Notes: generated from the letters alone by a model not told the origin. 64,000 nt of DNA from Ischnura elegans (GCF_921293095.1 NC_060246.1:11798001-11862000), one strand, 5' to 3'. Shown: positions 22,074 to 33,718, numbered from the stretch's first letter. Numbers and translations are program-made.

Positions 22074-22440
22074 TCTATATATGTATTTAAAAGAGGATGT
22101 CTGTTTGCCTGTCTCCTATGCGCTTTGCCATGGCTACACAGATTGCGACCAAAGTTTACACAAGTACTTCTCATCCTTCCAAAACACCTTAGTTCCTCTT
22201 CTTGTTGTATCCCACGTGTCCTTTTTTTGGTTGTTTTTGCATTAGCTTGTGTTATGTCACGTGTATGTCGTCATGCAATTTCTGTGGTTGGACTTCCTGT
22301 CGCATAGGCACACCTCTTTTGACACGCCTTAAGAGGAAACATAACTCAAAGGATACTATGATTACCCATTTAAATGCACTCGGCGCAAACCTTTTACCTG
22401 GGGTATGCGTTCACAATACACTTTTTGCCTACTCACGTCG
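22074..22440 (+). mobile_element. Possible Helitron 5' end
   Basis: Begins TCTATATATGTATTTAAAAG, then GGATGTCTGTTTGCCTGTCT. A TC start, a TATATA run and a GTCTGTTTG run are typical of arthropod Helitron 5' ends. The preceding base is T, as expected for insertion between A and T on one side. No CTRR 3' end with hairpin was found, so the right limit is arbitrary. Confidence 0.45.
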
Positions 22441-22607
22441 GTGAATACATAACTATCAACATTGTGGAGTGGGATAGAAGCTGATCCCAAAAGGGGATCC
22501 CACCAAGGCGGCCGTCAACGGCGCCGTCCCGTCAACCGCACGATTCGATTTGCTTAAAGACATCCATAGACACGTATGGTTATTTGAAAGCATGAAAGCA
22601 TGAGGCA

Positions 22608-22840
22608 CCAGCCATAACACATGATTGGGACGATTCCAATGAATAATCTGGGGAATGACCCCTGCCCCTAGCCTCTGGCAGAACGTCAAAATGGTATGAG
22701 ATCTGTTTTCGATATCATTTTTCTAGGTACACATTTTTTGTAAATTGGTCTCATTTCATGCAAAAAAAAACAAAAACATACACTTTCAAAATCATAAATT
22801 TTTAGGGTAGACAAATTCCTCCAGAAACCTTTATCTTCCT
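22608..22840 (+). repeat. Repeat R, 3' part
   Basis: Contains the family core GGGGAATGACCCCTGCCCCT, then CAAAATGGTATGAGATCT and GGTAGACAAATTCCTCCAGA. It matches 23640-23760, 25250-25420 and 33340-33530. Confidence 0.75.
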
Positions 22841-22867
22841 TTAAAAGATACCGTTTATCTTACTTTA

Positions 22868-23800
22868 AAGATCAATGGCACATGAAATGTATCATACTAT
22901 ATACGAAAAATACCAGAAGTAATATCATATATTATAATAAGAGTAGAGCATCCAAAATACATTTTAACTCTTTCGCTACTTATGACAAAAATATGCAGGT
23001 GGACGTTTCTTGACGACAGTCAAAGGTTTGCGAAGTCATAGTTTCAGGGCCCAACACAGCAGGACTTAGGCCATACCCTCGAAATCCTGGAACAAAAACC
23101 CGGACCCCTTTTCTTATGTTACCCCTCTTTGTGGTAAGGGCATGCAATTGTTGCTTCGGTCCGTTTATGAAATAAATATTTGTTCCTTTCTCAAAAAATA
23201 TAAATATAAATATTGACAGTAGAGCTCCATTTTAAATTAGAAAAATCTCAGAATAAAATGAGGAATTTGATTAAGTCTGCAATTTACAAGCATGCAGCAA
23301 TTATCCATGTAGCTAATTCATATAAACAAAGCATGAGTTGACCGCAACCCAATGTCGCTGTTAGGGTTATGAACCCCAAAAAGAGGGAGATCAACTACGC
23401 TTAGTGAGATAATGCAGAGTCCCCACCAGGAAGGTTCGAAAAAGGTTGGTGCTGAGTGTGTGTTATTATCTGCGAGACCCTTCTTAATGAATGTCCTTCA
23501 TACATACTCCGTACAGGGGGGATGGAAGATTTGCTTGAGGCTCAGTCAAGCACTCATGCTAAGGAGAGAACTCCACCATCTGGAAAGGATTCAGCTGGCT
23601 CCTAATGAATATCATTTAAATTGTTTTGCAGCCGTAACAGCTGACTATGCGTCTAATCACGAAATGTGGGGAATGACACCTGCCCCTAGCCTCTAGCATT
23701 TTCTAGGTATATATTTTTTATATATTAGTCTCATTTCATGCAAAAAATTCCTACAGATACTGATTTGTGCTATGACAGCTTTTATTTACTAGAAAGAGTT
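22868..23800 (+). repeat. Repeat R copy split by a piggyBac-type MITE
   Basis: The left part (22868-22967) ends CATCCAAAATACATTTTAA. The right part resumes at 23590 with TTCAGCTGGCTCCTAATGAA. The uninterrupted copy at 25105-25445 has the two parts joined as TTTTAAGCTGGCTCC, so the split is by insertion at TTAA. Confidence 0.8.
22968..23589. mobile_element. piggyBac-type MITE inside repeat R
   Basis: Flanked by TTAA (22964-22967) and TTCA (23590-23593, a decayed TTAA). Ends are CTCTTTCGCTACT and, reverse-complemented, TCCTTTCC. Its interior (CCATACCCTCGAAATCCTGG, GGTTGGTGCTGAG, GAGACCCTTCTTAA) matches the better preserved element at 46880-47709. It has no transposase frame. Confidence 0.8.
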
Positions 23801-24790
23801 ACTATTATGAGGCTGTTGTAACTTCGAATTACTTAGTGGCCAACATACCCTCCTTCTTAGCTAACCCAACTTGCCCATCCTTCTACCCATAGTGACTCAT
23901 TGTACAACATATAAGGTCAAACTCTTCTTACATCCCGTATTTGTAACAGACACTGATGCACAGCGATGAAACTGGTCAATATTAAAACCATTTTTTTGAA
24001 ATCTTCAAGGTTTTTCGATTCAACATGTAAAAATTTCACCAAGTGACACCTCAAACTATCCATTTCAAAGTCTCTTTTATTTACCTTGAACTTACATGGG
24101 TTTTCCGATATTGGAGTTTGAAACTGTAGGTGGACCACTTAATAAAGAAATAATTTTTAATTTTGAGATGAATTTTGAAATCTGAACAAAAAAAAGATAC
24201 TCGTAATAAAAATCTCTACATACTTTGAATACCTACCAATAATTATTGTGCATGGTGAAGCTGGATAATAGTATTAATCAGGTGCATTACTAGGAATATG
24301 CTTCGGATGGGGGAGGGATGAGATGGCCTGGTCTGGTAACCCCCCTCAAATTTTCAAAATAGTACATGCCTAGAAATACATTTTACATCATATAGACACT
24401 AAATATATAACTTTAAGTAGTAGGTGCTGTTATTCCATGTCAGTACTGGGCAATAGTTTTAATTATTTTTTTTTAATTGCTCTGAGTCTTAGTGGTGTAA
24501 CTATGGGGAGGGGGATGTATTTCTCCCAAAGCGTCAGGGAAATCAAAACACTATTTATAACCATTGTCTAGTTTGGACATATAATAACTGCATCCGCCCA
24601 ATGTTAAATTTAAAGTTCCAAAATGACGTAAATGCATTTTCAGGCATTTTATTTTATTTTTTAATTCTACTTAAATTCTACTTAAATTCTGCAGGGAAAT
24701 CCTTGATTGCATCTCCATTGATTTTAATTTAGGTAAATTTGAAATAAAAAATGATGCAATGACTGGAATTGAAACAAAAAACAACAACAA
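23800..24790. other. No gene; small direct repeat
   Basis: AT-rich DNA with no domain-bearing frame. A tandem pair of ATTCTACTTAA lies at about 24665-24690. Confidence 0.4.
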
Positions 24791-24795
24791 ATGAT

Positions 24796-24865
24796 TTCAC
24801 GAAAAAAAATGTTTCCTCAAGGCACTCATTAATTTCCAAGAGTAGGTACCTATTGTCTTTATTTA
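24796..24865 (+). repeat. Repeat R tail fragment
   Basis: AATGTTTCCTCAAGGCACTC, then TTAATTTCCAAGAGTA, matches the tail of the R copy at 25390-25445. Confidence 0.5.
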
Positions 24866-25104
24866 AAGGTCATTGGTGTTGTATTTTTAGCCCAGGAGGG
24901 TGATAGAGATTAAATGAGCAAGCTGGCACTGGATGGCTATGTATTTACTTGATAGTTCATACCATATGAGACATTAATTTGACATTACATATCACTTTCC
25001 TTTAATGGGGAATACCGGAAGTATCCACCAGTACCAACCTTGGGTCTTTCACCATTTCCCATCGACCGAAAGTCCTTAGATACCAATCCAAGGTTAGGTA
25101 CTTT

Positions 25105-25445
25105 CTGCTACAATTGGCACTTGCAATTTATCATACTTATTATAACAAATTCCAGGAGCAACAACATACATAATGATAAGGGTGGATCATCCAAAGTACG
25201 TTTTAAGCTGGCTCCTAATGAATATCATGTAAATTGATTTTCCAGCCATAACACATGACTATGTGAGAAATATGGGGAATAACAGCTGCCCCTAGCCTCC
25301 AGATGATCTTCAAAATGGTAAGAGATCTATTTTTGATATGATTTTTCTAAATATATATTTTTTATGTATTAGTAACATTTCATTCAAAAAATATTTCCTC
25401 AATGCACATGTTAATTTCCAAGAATATCTATTATCTTCATTGAAC
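25105..25445 (+). repeat. Repeat R, uninterrupted copy
   Basis: Carries the family blocks in order: ATTTATCATACTTAT, CAGGAGCAACAACATACATA, GGATCATCCAAAGTACG, TTTTAAGCTGGCTCCTAATG, and the TGCCCCTAGCCTCCAG core. It supplies the empty-site form for the MITE insertion at 22968-23589. Confidence 0.8.
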
Positions 25446-25737
25446 CCTTTCCAACTAGCAGCTAGAAAAGGAAAACGTTTTTGTGCTTCAAGTAGCATGG
25501 GATTATGTATTTCAAACCTCTCTGTACGGAGCTCTTTGATTGGGGGTGATTTGCCTGGGTATTTTCATCCCTCTGAATTGGGACCCAACTCAATGCCCAG
25601 CGATCAGCGTCCCTCCCTTACCCCAGCCACTGGACTACAACCTCCAACCCAATCATAGCATGAATCCATGGTCAACTTACTGCGTTACCAGTGTTTTTTC
25701 AACCAAAAATTGTATTTGATTTTCAATAATTTAACTC

Positions 25738-26141
25738 TGTTGGGTATTTCCCCCCCTCCCCTGCGGCGAGTGTCGCCGCCCTCGGGATTTCCCAAGGCCC
25801 AGCGAAGTCCCTTTCGGCCCCCTTTCTCTTGGTCTCCGCTGGTCTCCGCCAAGGGGACTCGACTCACACCCTTTTGGAGTGAGAGAGTGCCGTTACTTAG
25901 GGTCAGTAACCCTTTTACCCTAGCATCGATGCCCTCGCCGACGGCGTGGGTGTTTGTCAGTGTTTTACCAAAGCCGGGAGCGTGTGGACGCGGAGTGTTC
26001 GGCGTGCGCTTACCCGCGAGTTGCGCGCGAATAATACAAATTCGATTGAAGGTGTCCTCGCCTTTCATTTCATCATAACCCGGGGCACACGTCCCCGCGC
26101 GCATTTCTTCTGTGCCACCTTCGGGCCGGATTGCGCGAACA
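25738..26141 (+). repeat. 5' LTR of the BEL/Pao element
   Basis: 404 bp, TG to CA. Bases 25780-26141 are identical to 31918-32279. The first 42 bases, GC-rich, have no counterpart at the 3' end. No TATA box is seen. Confidence 0.9.
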
Positions 26142-26163
26142 TTTTTGGTCCTTCGGGCCGGAT
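26118..26163 (+). promoter_or_regulatory. Primer-binding region with a repeated 14-mer
   Basis: Directly after the LTR, TTTTTGGTCCTTCGGGCCGG (from 26142) is where a tRNA primer should bind. Its 14-base core CCTTCGGGCCGGAT also occurs inside the LTR end at 26118-26131. The primer tRNA was not identified. Confidence 0.5.
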
Positions 26164-26479
26164 CACACCAGTGATCGGCAATCATAATTGGAATCTTTGT
26201 GCATCGGCGCAAGATTATTTCATCACGAGGCATCTCCCGGCAAACACTCAAATCGGGGTCTTTAGAGCAGAGGACCATCAGCACTACTCATCAATCAGCA
26301 TCTCCAGAGAGGTGCCATCCAACCAGCGGAGGGCACATCAATCACCACAGCGGCATCGTCGCACCAGCGGTGCAGCATTACTACGCAGGCATCGCAGCAC
26401 AAGGTAGGCAGTGAGTGCATACCCTTTCCTGTCATTTCCCCACTGCTAATTGACCCATTAAGGCACGTTTCTCAGAGCG

Positions 26480-29400
26480 ATGGCAGAGAAAATTAAAGAA
26501 TTGATTGCAAAACGCGGGCAAATCAAGGCTAGAGTCACTAGATTTAAGAATGTTGTGGAAAGTGTTGAGATTCCTGATGGAATCCATCAATTGCGTCTCC
26601 GCCTGGAGAAATTTAAGGATTGTTGGCAGGCCTTTGAAGATGTACAATCAGAAATAGAATTATTGAATGCGGAAAGCAACGGATAGTGGAAGGAATTCGA
26701 GGACGCGTATTTCGATGCCGTCTCAAAGGCCGAACAAATAATTCAATCACCCACCACAAGTAATTCAAAAGAAAATTGCCACGATGTTGCTCCCGTGAAG
26801 CTCCCGCAAATAAATCTGCCAATTTTTCATGGGGCGTATGATGAATGGGTGACATTCTATGACACTTTCAACAGCCTCATTCATGAGAATGTGTCACTAT
26901 CAGGAATTCAAAAATTCCATTATTTGAGATCAACCCTCCGTGGAGAAGCGCTGCAAGTTATAGCCTCTCTCGCCACCTCCGAGCAGAATTACAGCATCGC
27001 GTGGGGTCTATTAAGGCAGCGCTTTGAAAACAAGCGCTATATAATAAACATGCATGTGAAGGCCATATTTGAATTCACGCAGCTAGTGAAGGAGTCATCC
27101 ACGGAAGTCAGAAACCTCGTGGATCACTTTAATAAGCACCTGAGGGCTCTCCAAGCCATGGGGCAGCCTACTGACTCCTGGGATGCGCTCCTTATCCACT
27201 TAATTACCTCCAAGATAGGCCTGAAGCTTCATCAGGATTGGGAAGCGTCGTTACCACGGGATGAGATGCCAAGCGTCGCAAGGCTTCTTAGTTTCCTGCA
27301 GGAAAAATCCGATGTGATGGAGACAGTAGGCGCCCATCGCGCTGTTCGCACCGCCATTACGTCACGCCATCAAGAGAAGGGACCTTTCTCAAAGACCAGC
27401 AGGTCAATGGTGGGAAATGTGGCCATTGCATCAAAATGTAAGCTATGCAAAGGATCCCACCAACTTTATCAGTGCAGTATATTCCTCAAGAAATCCGTTA
27501 CTGAGAGAATTAGCGACGTGAAAAAACTTGGAGTGTGTTTTAACTGCCTAAGGGGAGGGCATTTTAAAAGTAATTGCTCATCAGGCAATTGCAGGCATTG
27601 CGGTGAAGGGCACAACAGCTTGCTTCACCACTCAACCCAAACCTCAGCGACCAATCTATCAGCAAACTCAACACCATTCATTCCGTCTTCGACACAAATA
27701 CAGTCCACTACAGCAAGTCTTCCATGCCAGGGGGAGGTGTCAACAACAGTTCTCCTCTCCACTGCGGTCGTCTGGGTGCATGATTCGCGAGGCTCCCCTC
27801 ATCTTTGTCGAGCGCTGCTCGATTCAGGCTCTCAAGCAAACTTCATGACTGAAAGAATGGCGCAGCTTTTAAGACTCAACAGGAAAGCGGGCGCAATAGG
27901 CATCACAGGTATAGGAGGATCGTCCGCAAGAAGCGCTCAGATAGTGCAGACGACGATCAAATCGAGAACAACGGCGTACAAGGCTGATATTAATTGCTTA
28001 GTGCTGCCAAAAATCACTTCATTAATACCTGCCATTCCTGTAGATATTTCAAATTGGAATCCACCATCCAACCTCCAACTCGCTGACCCCGGATTTAATA
28101 TCCCGCAAGCCGTTGACCTCCTCATAGGTGCAGAGCTATTTCTTGAAATTTTGTGCATTGGGCAAATAAGAGCATCACCAATCGCACCGATCCTGCAGAA
28201 AACCACTCTTGGTTGGATTTTATCAGGAAGAATCCGGACTAACGAAGCGTCATCGTCATCATCATGCCATTTTAGCGTGGAGACAAACTTGGAAGACCAG
28301 GTAAAAAACTTCTGGAAATTAGAGGAGTGCAAACCTGCTTCAAAACTCTCAGCAGAAGAGGTGAAATGTGAAGAACATTTCAAGAAAAACACCACAAGAG
28401 GGGCAGATGGGCGCTTCATCGTTAGACTACCCATCAAAGGAGACATCAGTCACCTTGGAGATTCTGAGCAAATCGCCAATCGCAGATTTATGATGATTGA
28501 GAAGCGACTTCTAAGGGATGAGGAGAGGAAATTAGCATATTCTTCATTCATGAAGGAATATCGAGATCTTGGGCACATGGAGTTAGTCGTAGAGGAAAAG
28601 GACCATCCACCAAGGGGCGTCGCCTTCTACATTCCTCATCACTCAATTACGAAGGACACCAGTTCAACGACGAAATTGAGAGTTGTGTTTGATGCGTCAA
28701 GCAAGAGCTCAACAGGGGTATCATTAAATGATATATTAATGGTAGGGCCCACCATTCAAGATGATCTGCTCAGCATCATTATTAGATTTAGGATACATGA
28801 GTATGCAATGACTGCTGATATTGAAAAAATGTACCGCCAAATCCAAGTTCATCCATCTGACACCAATTTGCAACGTATATTATGGAGAGACGAAGAAGGC
28901 GCGCCAATTGAAACCTACAGGTTAAACACAGTGACGTACGGCACGGCCTCAGCGTCGTTTTTAGCGACAAGATGTCTTCAGCAATTGGCCCTGGAAGAAT
29001 CGCATCGTGATCCTCGCGCTGCAGCAGTGGTGATGAAAGATTTCTACGTAGATGATCTCCTCACAGGCAGCAACTCGATCGAGGAGGCTGAGAAAGTTCA
29101 GGAAGGAATTATCACATTGCTAGAAAGAGGAGGTTTTAGGCTTCGAAAATGGTGCTCTAATCATCCCGCATTGCTCAAGAAAATTCCATTGAACCACAGG
29201 GAGGCATCTTATCAGATTCGTCCGGAAGGAGACAACACCATCAGGAGCCTGGGAATTCTTTGGAATCCAAACGCGGATGTCTTCCATTTCGACACGAAGA
29301 ACTTCGATTGTAAAGCCCGAGTAACTAAACGATCAGTTCTTTCCGATCTTGCGAGGATATTTGATCCTCTGGGCCTTATAGGACCAATCATTCTAAAGGC

Positions 29401-29899
29401 AAAAATATTCCTTCAGCGACTGTGGGAACTCAGATTGGAATGGGATGAATCACTTCCTGCGGAGCTCCATTCAAAATGGCTTTATTTCCGTGAATCATTC
29501 AGATGCCTAAATGATTTGCGACTTCCCCGGCGCGTTATTGCGAAGAATTGCAGTGTTTATGAGATTCACGGCTTTTGTGATGCCTCAGAATCCGCTTATG
29601 GTGCATGTGTATACGTCAGGTCCATCGAATCAGATGGAAAATTCATGATGCGTCTTCTATGCTCCAAGTCGCGAGTGGCGCCGCTGAAGAAAACCACACT
29701 TCCCAGGCTAGAACTCTGCGCAGCAGTAGGTACTCCTCGCCAACCTCATTCAAAAGGTCTCATCATCACTCTCGTTTTCGGGAAGCCCTACTCTGTGGTC
29801 AGACTCTACAGTGGTGCTCTCATGGCTGAAGGCACCATCATCCAATTGGAAGACTTTCGTCGCCAACAGGGTTGCCGAGATCCACGAGCTCACAAGTAA
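26480..29899 (+). pseudogene. gag-pol: BEL/Pao gag-pol, first part (gag, protease, RT, RNase H)
   Basis: One frame runs from the ATG at 26480, interrupted by a single TAG at 26684-26686 near residue 69. The rest (26795-29899) is open. In order: gag with a DUF1759-like region (27.0 kb); zinc knuckles (CX2C types, 27437-27625); an aspartic protease with LLDSGSQ near 27820; reverse transcriptase with YVDD near 29045; RNase H with FCDASESAYGACVY near 29575 and LELCAA near 29710. At 29726-29732 a short insertion, a near-duplication of GTAG, shifts the frame; the homologous sequence continues in the next frame. Dead as it stands unless read-through or frameshifting occurs. Confidence 0.92.
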
Positions 29900-31590
29900 A
29901 TGCAAATGGAGGCATATCAGAGGAGTGGACAATCCAGCGGATCACATTTCCAGGGGGCTTACCCCACAACAATGGCACGAGATGGCATCATGGTGGCAAG
30001 GACCGCCTTGGATGAATGGACATGAAAATGAATGGCCGCCAGAATCATTCATTGAGATGCTAGAGCTCCCCGAGAAACGACCAATGGCCACCGCTTTAAT
30101 TGCAGTGGAGGTGAACCAATTAATCCAGCGCTATTCGTCATTATCCAAATTGCAGAGGGTAACGGCTTATTGCCTGCGATTCAGACACAACGCCTCAAAG
30201 TCACGCACTGAGAGGAAAACGGGAGAGCTCACGGCTCGAGAAATCGAGGCGGCTCTTACGCAGTTGATTAAAGCAGCTCAAAGCGAAGTGTTTTTTAATG
30301 AGCTTCATGACCTTCAACGGAAAAATCAAGTTAGCAGCAAATCAAGCTTGAAAATGCTGCATGCATTTCTGGATGAAAACAACGTGATCCGGGTGGGAGG
30401 AAGAATAAGTTCCTCTAATATTTCCTATAGTCAGAAGCATCCAATTGTCTTGCCTCCGAAACATCATCTGACAAAATTGATCGTGATGCAAGAACACATC
30501 AGGCTACTTCACGCTGGACCGCAACTGCTTCTTTCGTCAATACGGCAACGTTTCTGGCCTTTAAGTGGAAGAAATCTCTGCCGTCAGATCGTACATCAAT
30601 GCACAAGATGCTTTCGCAGTAACCCTAAGGCTGTACCACAGTTAATGGGTAATTTACCAAGACAGAGACTTGAACCAACTCGCCCCTTTTTACGGTGCGG
30701 GGTTGATTATTGCGGCCCCATTTATGTCAAAACTAGCCGTCGTCGAGGATCTCAGCCAATCAAGGCTTATATATCTGAATTTGTTTGCTTCTCCACCAAG
30801 GCAGTGCATCTTGAATTAGTGGGGGATTTGACGACAGAAGCATTTTTGGGAGCTTTAAAGCGCTTCACATCTCGACGAGGAAAGTGCAGCGACATTTATT
30901 CAGACAATGGCACAAATTTTGTGGGGGCGAATCGGGAATTGAAGGATCTCAAGAAAGTATTCTCATCGAAGTCACACCAGGAAAGACTTCATCACTACTC
31001 ATCCTCACAAGGCATCAATTGGCATTTCATTCCTCCTCGTTCACCCCACTTTGGAGGCCTTTGGGAAGCGGCTGTCCGTTCACTCAAATATCATCTCAGG
31101 AGAATTGTTGGGAACGCATCCCTCACGTATGAGGAGACATACACTTATTTAACTATGATAGAGGCGTGCCTCAACTCCCGACCAATTACCCAAATGTCAT
31201 CAGATCCTAATGACCTCAATCCATTGACTCCTGGCCATTTCTTAATTGGTGACGCACTCACTGCCATCCCTGACCCAAATATGATTGATGTCCCCGTCAA
31301 TCGTCTATCCAGATGGCAGCACGTGACCAGGATGCAACAGCATTTCTCGTTGGCACAAGGAGTACCTGTCCAGCCTCCAGGGTAGACCCAAGTGGACCAG
31401 AGAGGCACCCAGCATGCAGCAAGGCGACTTGGTCCTTATCAAGGAGGACAATCTAACCCCTCTCCGGTGGAGCCTCGGTCGCATCGTGCAGCTCCACCCC
31501 GGTGAGGATGGGGTTTCGAGAGTGGCGACAGTGAGAACGACTGCCGGGCTAATACGGGCGGGCGGTCAACAAACTCTGTCCCTTGCCTAA
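29730..31590 (+). pseudogene. pol: BEL/Pao integrase part of pol
   Basis: From 29730 the RNase H end continues, followed by integrase: an HHCC zinc-binding part (30490-30620), the catalytic core with VDYCGP near 30700, SDNGTNF near 30900 and the glutamate in HFGGLWEAAVRS near 31060. A second frameshift lies near 31345-31351, where a few bases appear lost. The C-terminal domain then reads on in another frame to TAA at 31588-31590. The in-frame stop at 31383 is a result of that shift. Confidence 0.92.
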
Positions 31591-31917
31591 AGAGGAAAGT
31601 TTAAATTTAAACATTGAATTCATTTTTGTATATTCCATTTGTATAAGTTTTATTTACAGACTGAGAGAATCTTGTTTAATCATTAACTTTCATGATTTAA
31701 TGGACTTATTTTCAGTTATCATTGTAAAGAGGTGACATTTTTTATCAAGTATACTAGTGAATTATTGTGAGTGATAATTTATTAGTGAGAGTGTCAGTGA
31801 TTTCATCAAGTGTCGTTTGTATAAATATCGAGTGATATTTCAGTTTCCTTTTTCATTACTTGTATTTATGTGGAACATGCCACATGCAATGAAAGTGAGC
31901 CTTCATCACGGACCTCG
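31591..31917 (+). promoter_or_regulatory. 3' leader and putative U3 promoter of the BEL/Pao element
   Basis: Non-coding. A purine run AAAGAGGAAAG follows the integrase stop (31589-31599) and another, AAAGAGGTGACA, lies near 31727; either may be the polypurine tract. GTATAAATA near 31818-31827 looks like a TATA box. This stretch has no match in the 5' LTR, which is unexpected for U3. Confidence 0.5.
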
Positions 31918-32279
31918 CCTCGGGATTTCCCAAGGCCCAGCGAAGTCCCTTTCGGCCCCCTTTCTCTTGGTCTCCGCTGGTCTCCGCCAAGGGGACTCGA
32001 CTCACACCCTTTTGGAGTGAGAGAGTGCCGTTACTTAGGGTCAGTAACCCTTTTACCCTAGCATCGATGCCCTCGCCGACGGCGTGGGTGTTTGTCAGTG
32101 TTTTACCAAAGCCGGGAGCGTGTGGACGCGGAGTGTTCGGCGTGCGCTTACCCGCGAGTTGCGCGCGAATAATACAAATTCGATTGAAGGTGTCCTCGCC
32201 TTTCATTTCATCATAACCCGGGGCACACGTCCCCGCGCGCATTTCTTCTGTGCCACCTTCGGGCCGGATTGCGCGAACA
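31918..32279 (+). repeat. 3' LTR of the BEL/Pao element (shared part)
   Basis: Identical to 25780-26141 over 362 bp without gaps, ending CA followed by the target duplication AACTC. Confidence 0.93.
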
Positions 32280-32394
32280 AACTCTTCTAAAATAATAACT
32301 AGAATTTTTTAAGCATTGTGGAATTTTACATGGGTTTCTAATGTTAATAACAACAAAGTAAGTAAATATGTATAAGGTCAGTATAAGGTAATAA

Positions 32395-32595
32395 GGCTAT
32401 AAGCCCGTAAGTCTGTTATTTTTAACGCTAAAATTTCCTTTACAAATTAGTTACACGCAGAACAAAACGAAAAATTCAATTCAAAAATTGTAGTATGCAC
32501 AAAATATGCCATTGAAAAAACTATTGACAATATAACCACCTCGCAATGGATTCCTACAGTGAGGATGATCATGAATGAGTGAAAGGCTTAATTGC
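32395..32595 (+). repeat. Dispersed repeat, relative of 18750-18990
   Basis: Shares ACGCAGAACAAAACGAAAAA, then TTGACA, ACAGTGAGGAT.ATCATGAATGA and AGTGAAA blocks with 18750-18930. Class unknown. Confidence 0.5.
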
Positions 32596-32599
32596 TAAG

Positions 32600-33180
32600 G
32601 AGTTGCCCTAAGGACTCGCAAAGCTGGGTCTCAGGCAGGGCCTGAATGCATCCGACATTTGCTACCTCAGTGGTTACTTCCCTTCCCTCACGTCGGCCAG
32701 AGCCAATATATCCGGTCCTTTGCATTGAAAAATCTGTGATAGCTATACCTGATGTCAGGTCTTCTACGTATGAAAATGCCCTTCGGCCACACCTGACGTC
32801 CGTTGTGATAGGGTTAAGGGCAGGCCTGTGCTGGGCGCCATCTTACGACAGTGGACGGCCATGGCCAGGGGGTGCCAGGAGTATTCAGGGGGAGGACTGC
32901 TGAGGGGAGTCTGGGGGTGTGGAATACAATAATTAATTTTGAAATTTATATCCTCACCCTCTTGAGGTGGAATTGAATCTTACCAGATTGAATCATATTA
33001 TATTAAATTATTATTTTATTTACACAAGACGGTGGTCATTATGCTGTTTTAATGAGTCATGATTGACATCAAGGGACTGGTCAATGTTGGTATTCTGACC
33101 ATAAAATTCGTCAATTTCGGAACAGGAGGGTGCAGCGGGGTACGTCCCGGTGTCCTGGCAACCCAGCACAGGACTGTTTA
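32600..33180. other. No feature recognised
   Basis: A moderately GC-rich stretch with short frames only, no domain and no splice-bounded exon. Confidence 0.4.
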
Positions 33181-33183
33181 AGG

Positions 33184-33632
33184 GCCAATGGCATATACAA
33201 TTTATCATACTAATAAACATACCAGGAGCATTAACATACGTAATAATAAGGGTAGATCATCCATAGTTCAATGTAAGCTGGCTCCTAATGAATATCATTT
33301 AAATTGTTTTTCAGCCATAACAGATAGCTATGCGTCTAACCGCAAAATTTGGGGAATGACACCTGCCCCTAGCCTCCAGCAGATAATCAAAATGGTATGG
33401 GATCTCGTTTTGTAATCATTTTACTAGGTATACATTTTCCAAATGTTAGCCTCACCATTAACCATAAACAGATACATTCACATTCAAAATCATACACTTC
33501 TGTGGTAGACAAATTCCTCCAGAAACTGATTTTTGCTATGATGGCTCAAATAATAGCATGCGTAATAATTGAGCAATTATATACGTAATAATAAGGTAGA
33601 ACATCCAAAGTGCAATTTAAGATGGATTCAGA
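33184..33632 (+). repeat. Repeat R, full copy plus a partial second copy
   Basis: 33184-33560 carries all R blocks (AATTTATCATACTAATA, TCATCC, GTAAGCTGGCTCCTAATGAA, TGCCCCTAGCCTCCAGCAGA, GTAGACAAATTCCTCCAGAA). From 33575 the beginning of the unit restarts (ATATACGTAATAATAAGGTA, then ACATCCAAAGTGCAATTTAA). Confidence 0.75.
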
Positions 33633-33718
33633 TGGATGGATGGATGAAACGGCAAGCTTGGAGAGGGAAGAAGAGGTAGGGGAATCATAAGCCAGTCTGT
33701 GTCATTATCTGGTATTTA

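Larger units (their letters stand above)
25738..32279 (+). mobile_element. BEL/Pao LTR retrotransposon, nearly complete
   Basis: Bounded by TGTTGGG at 25738 and GCGAACA ending at 32279, with the 5-bp target duplication AACTC on both sides (25733-25737, 32280-32284). Order inside: 5' LTR, primer-binding region, gag, protease, reverse transcriptase, RNase H, integrase, A/T-rich 3' leader, 3' LTR. This is the BEL/Pao order. The shared LTR part is identical over 362 bp, suggesting recent insertion, yet the coding region has one nonsense codon and two frameshifts. Confidence 0.95.

Noticed and set aside
25685-26284. 199-codon minus-strand frame over the 5' LTR and a copy over the 3' LTR
   Set aside because: Antisense to an LTR and repeated simply because LTRs are repeated.
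27937-28446. 169-codon minus-strand frame
   Set aside because: Shadow of the BEL/Pao protease and reverse transcriptase coding strand.
33629-33650. GATG short tandem repeat
   Set aside because: Only three or four units; ordinary low complexity.
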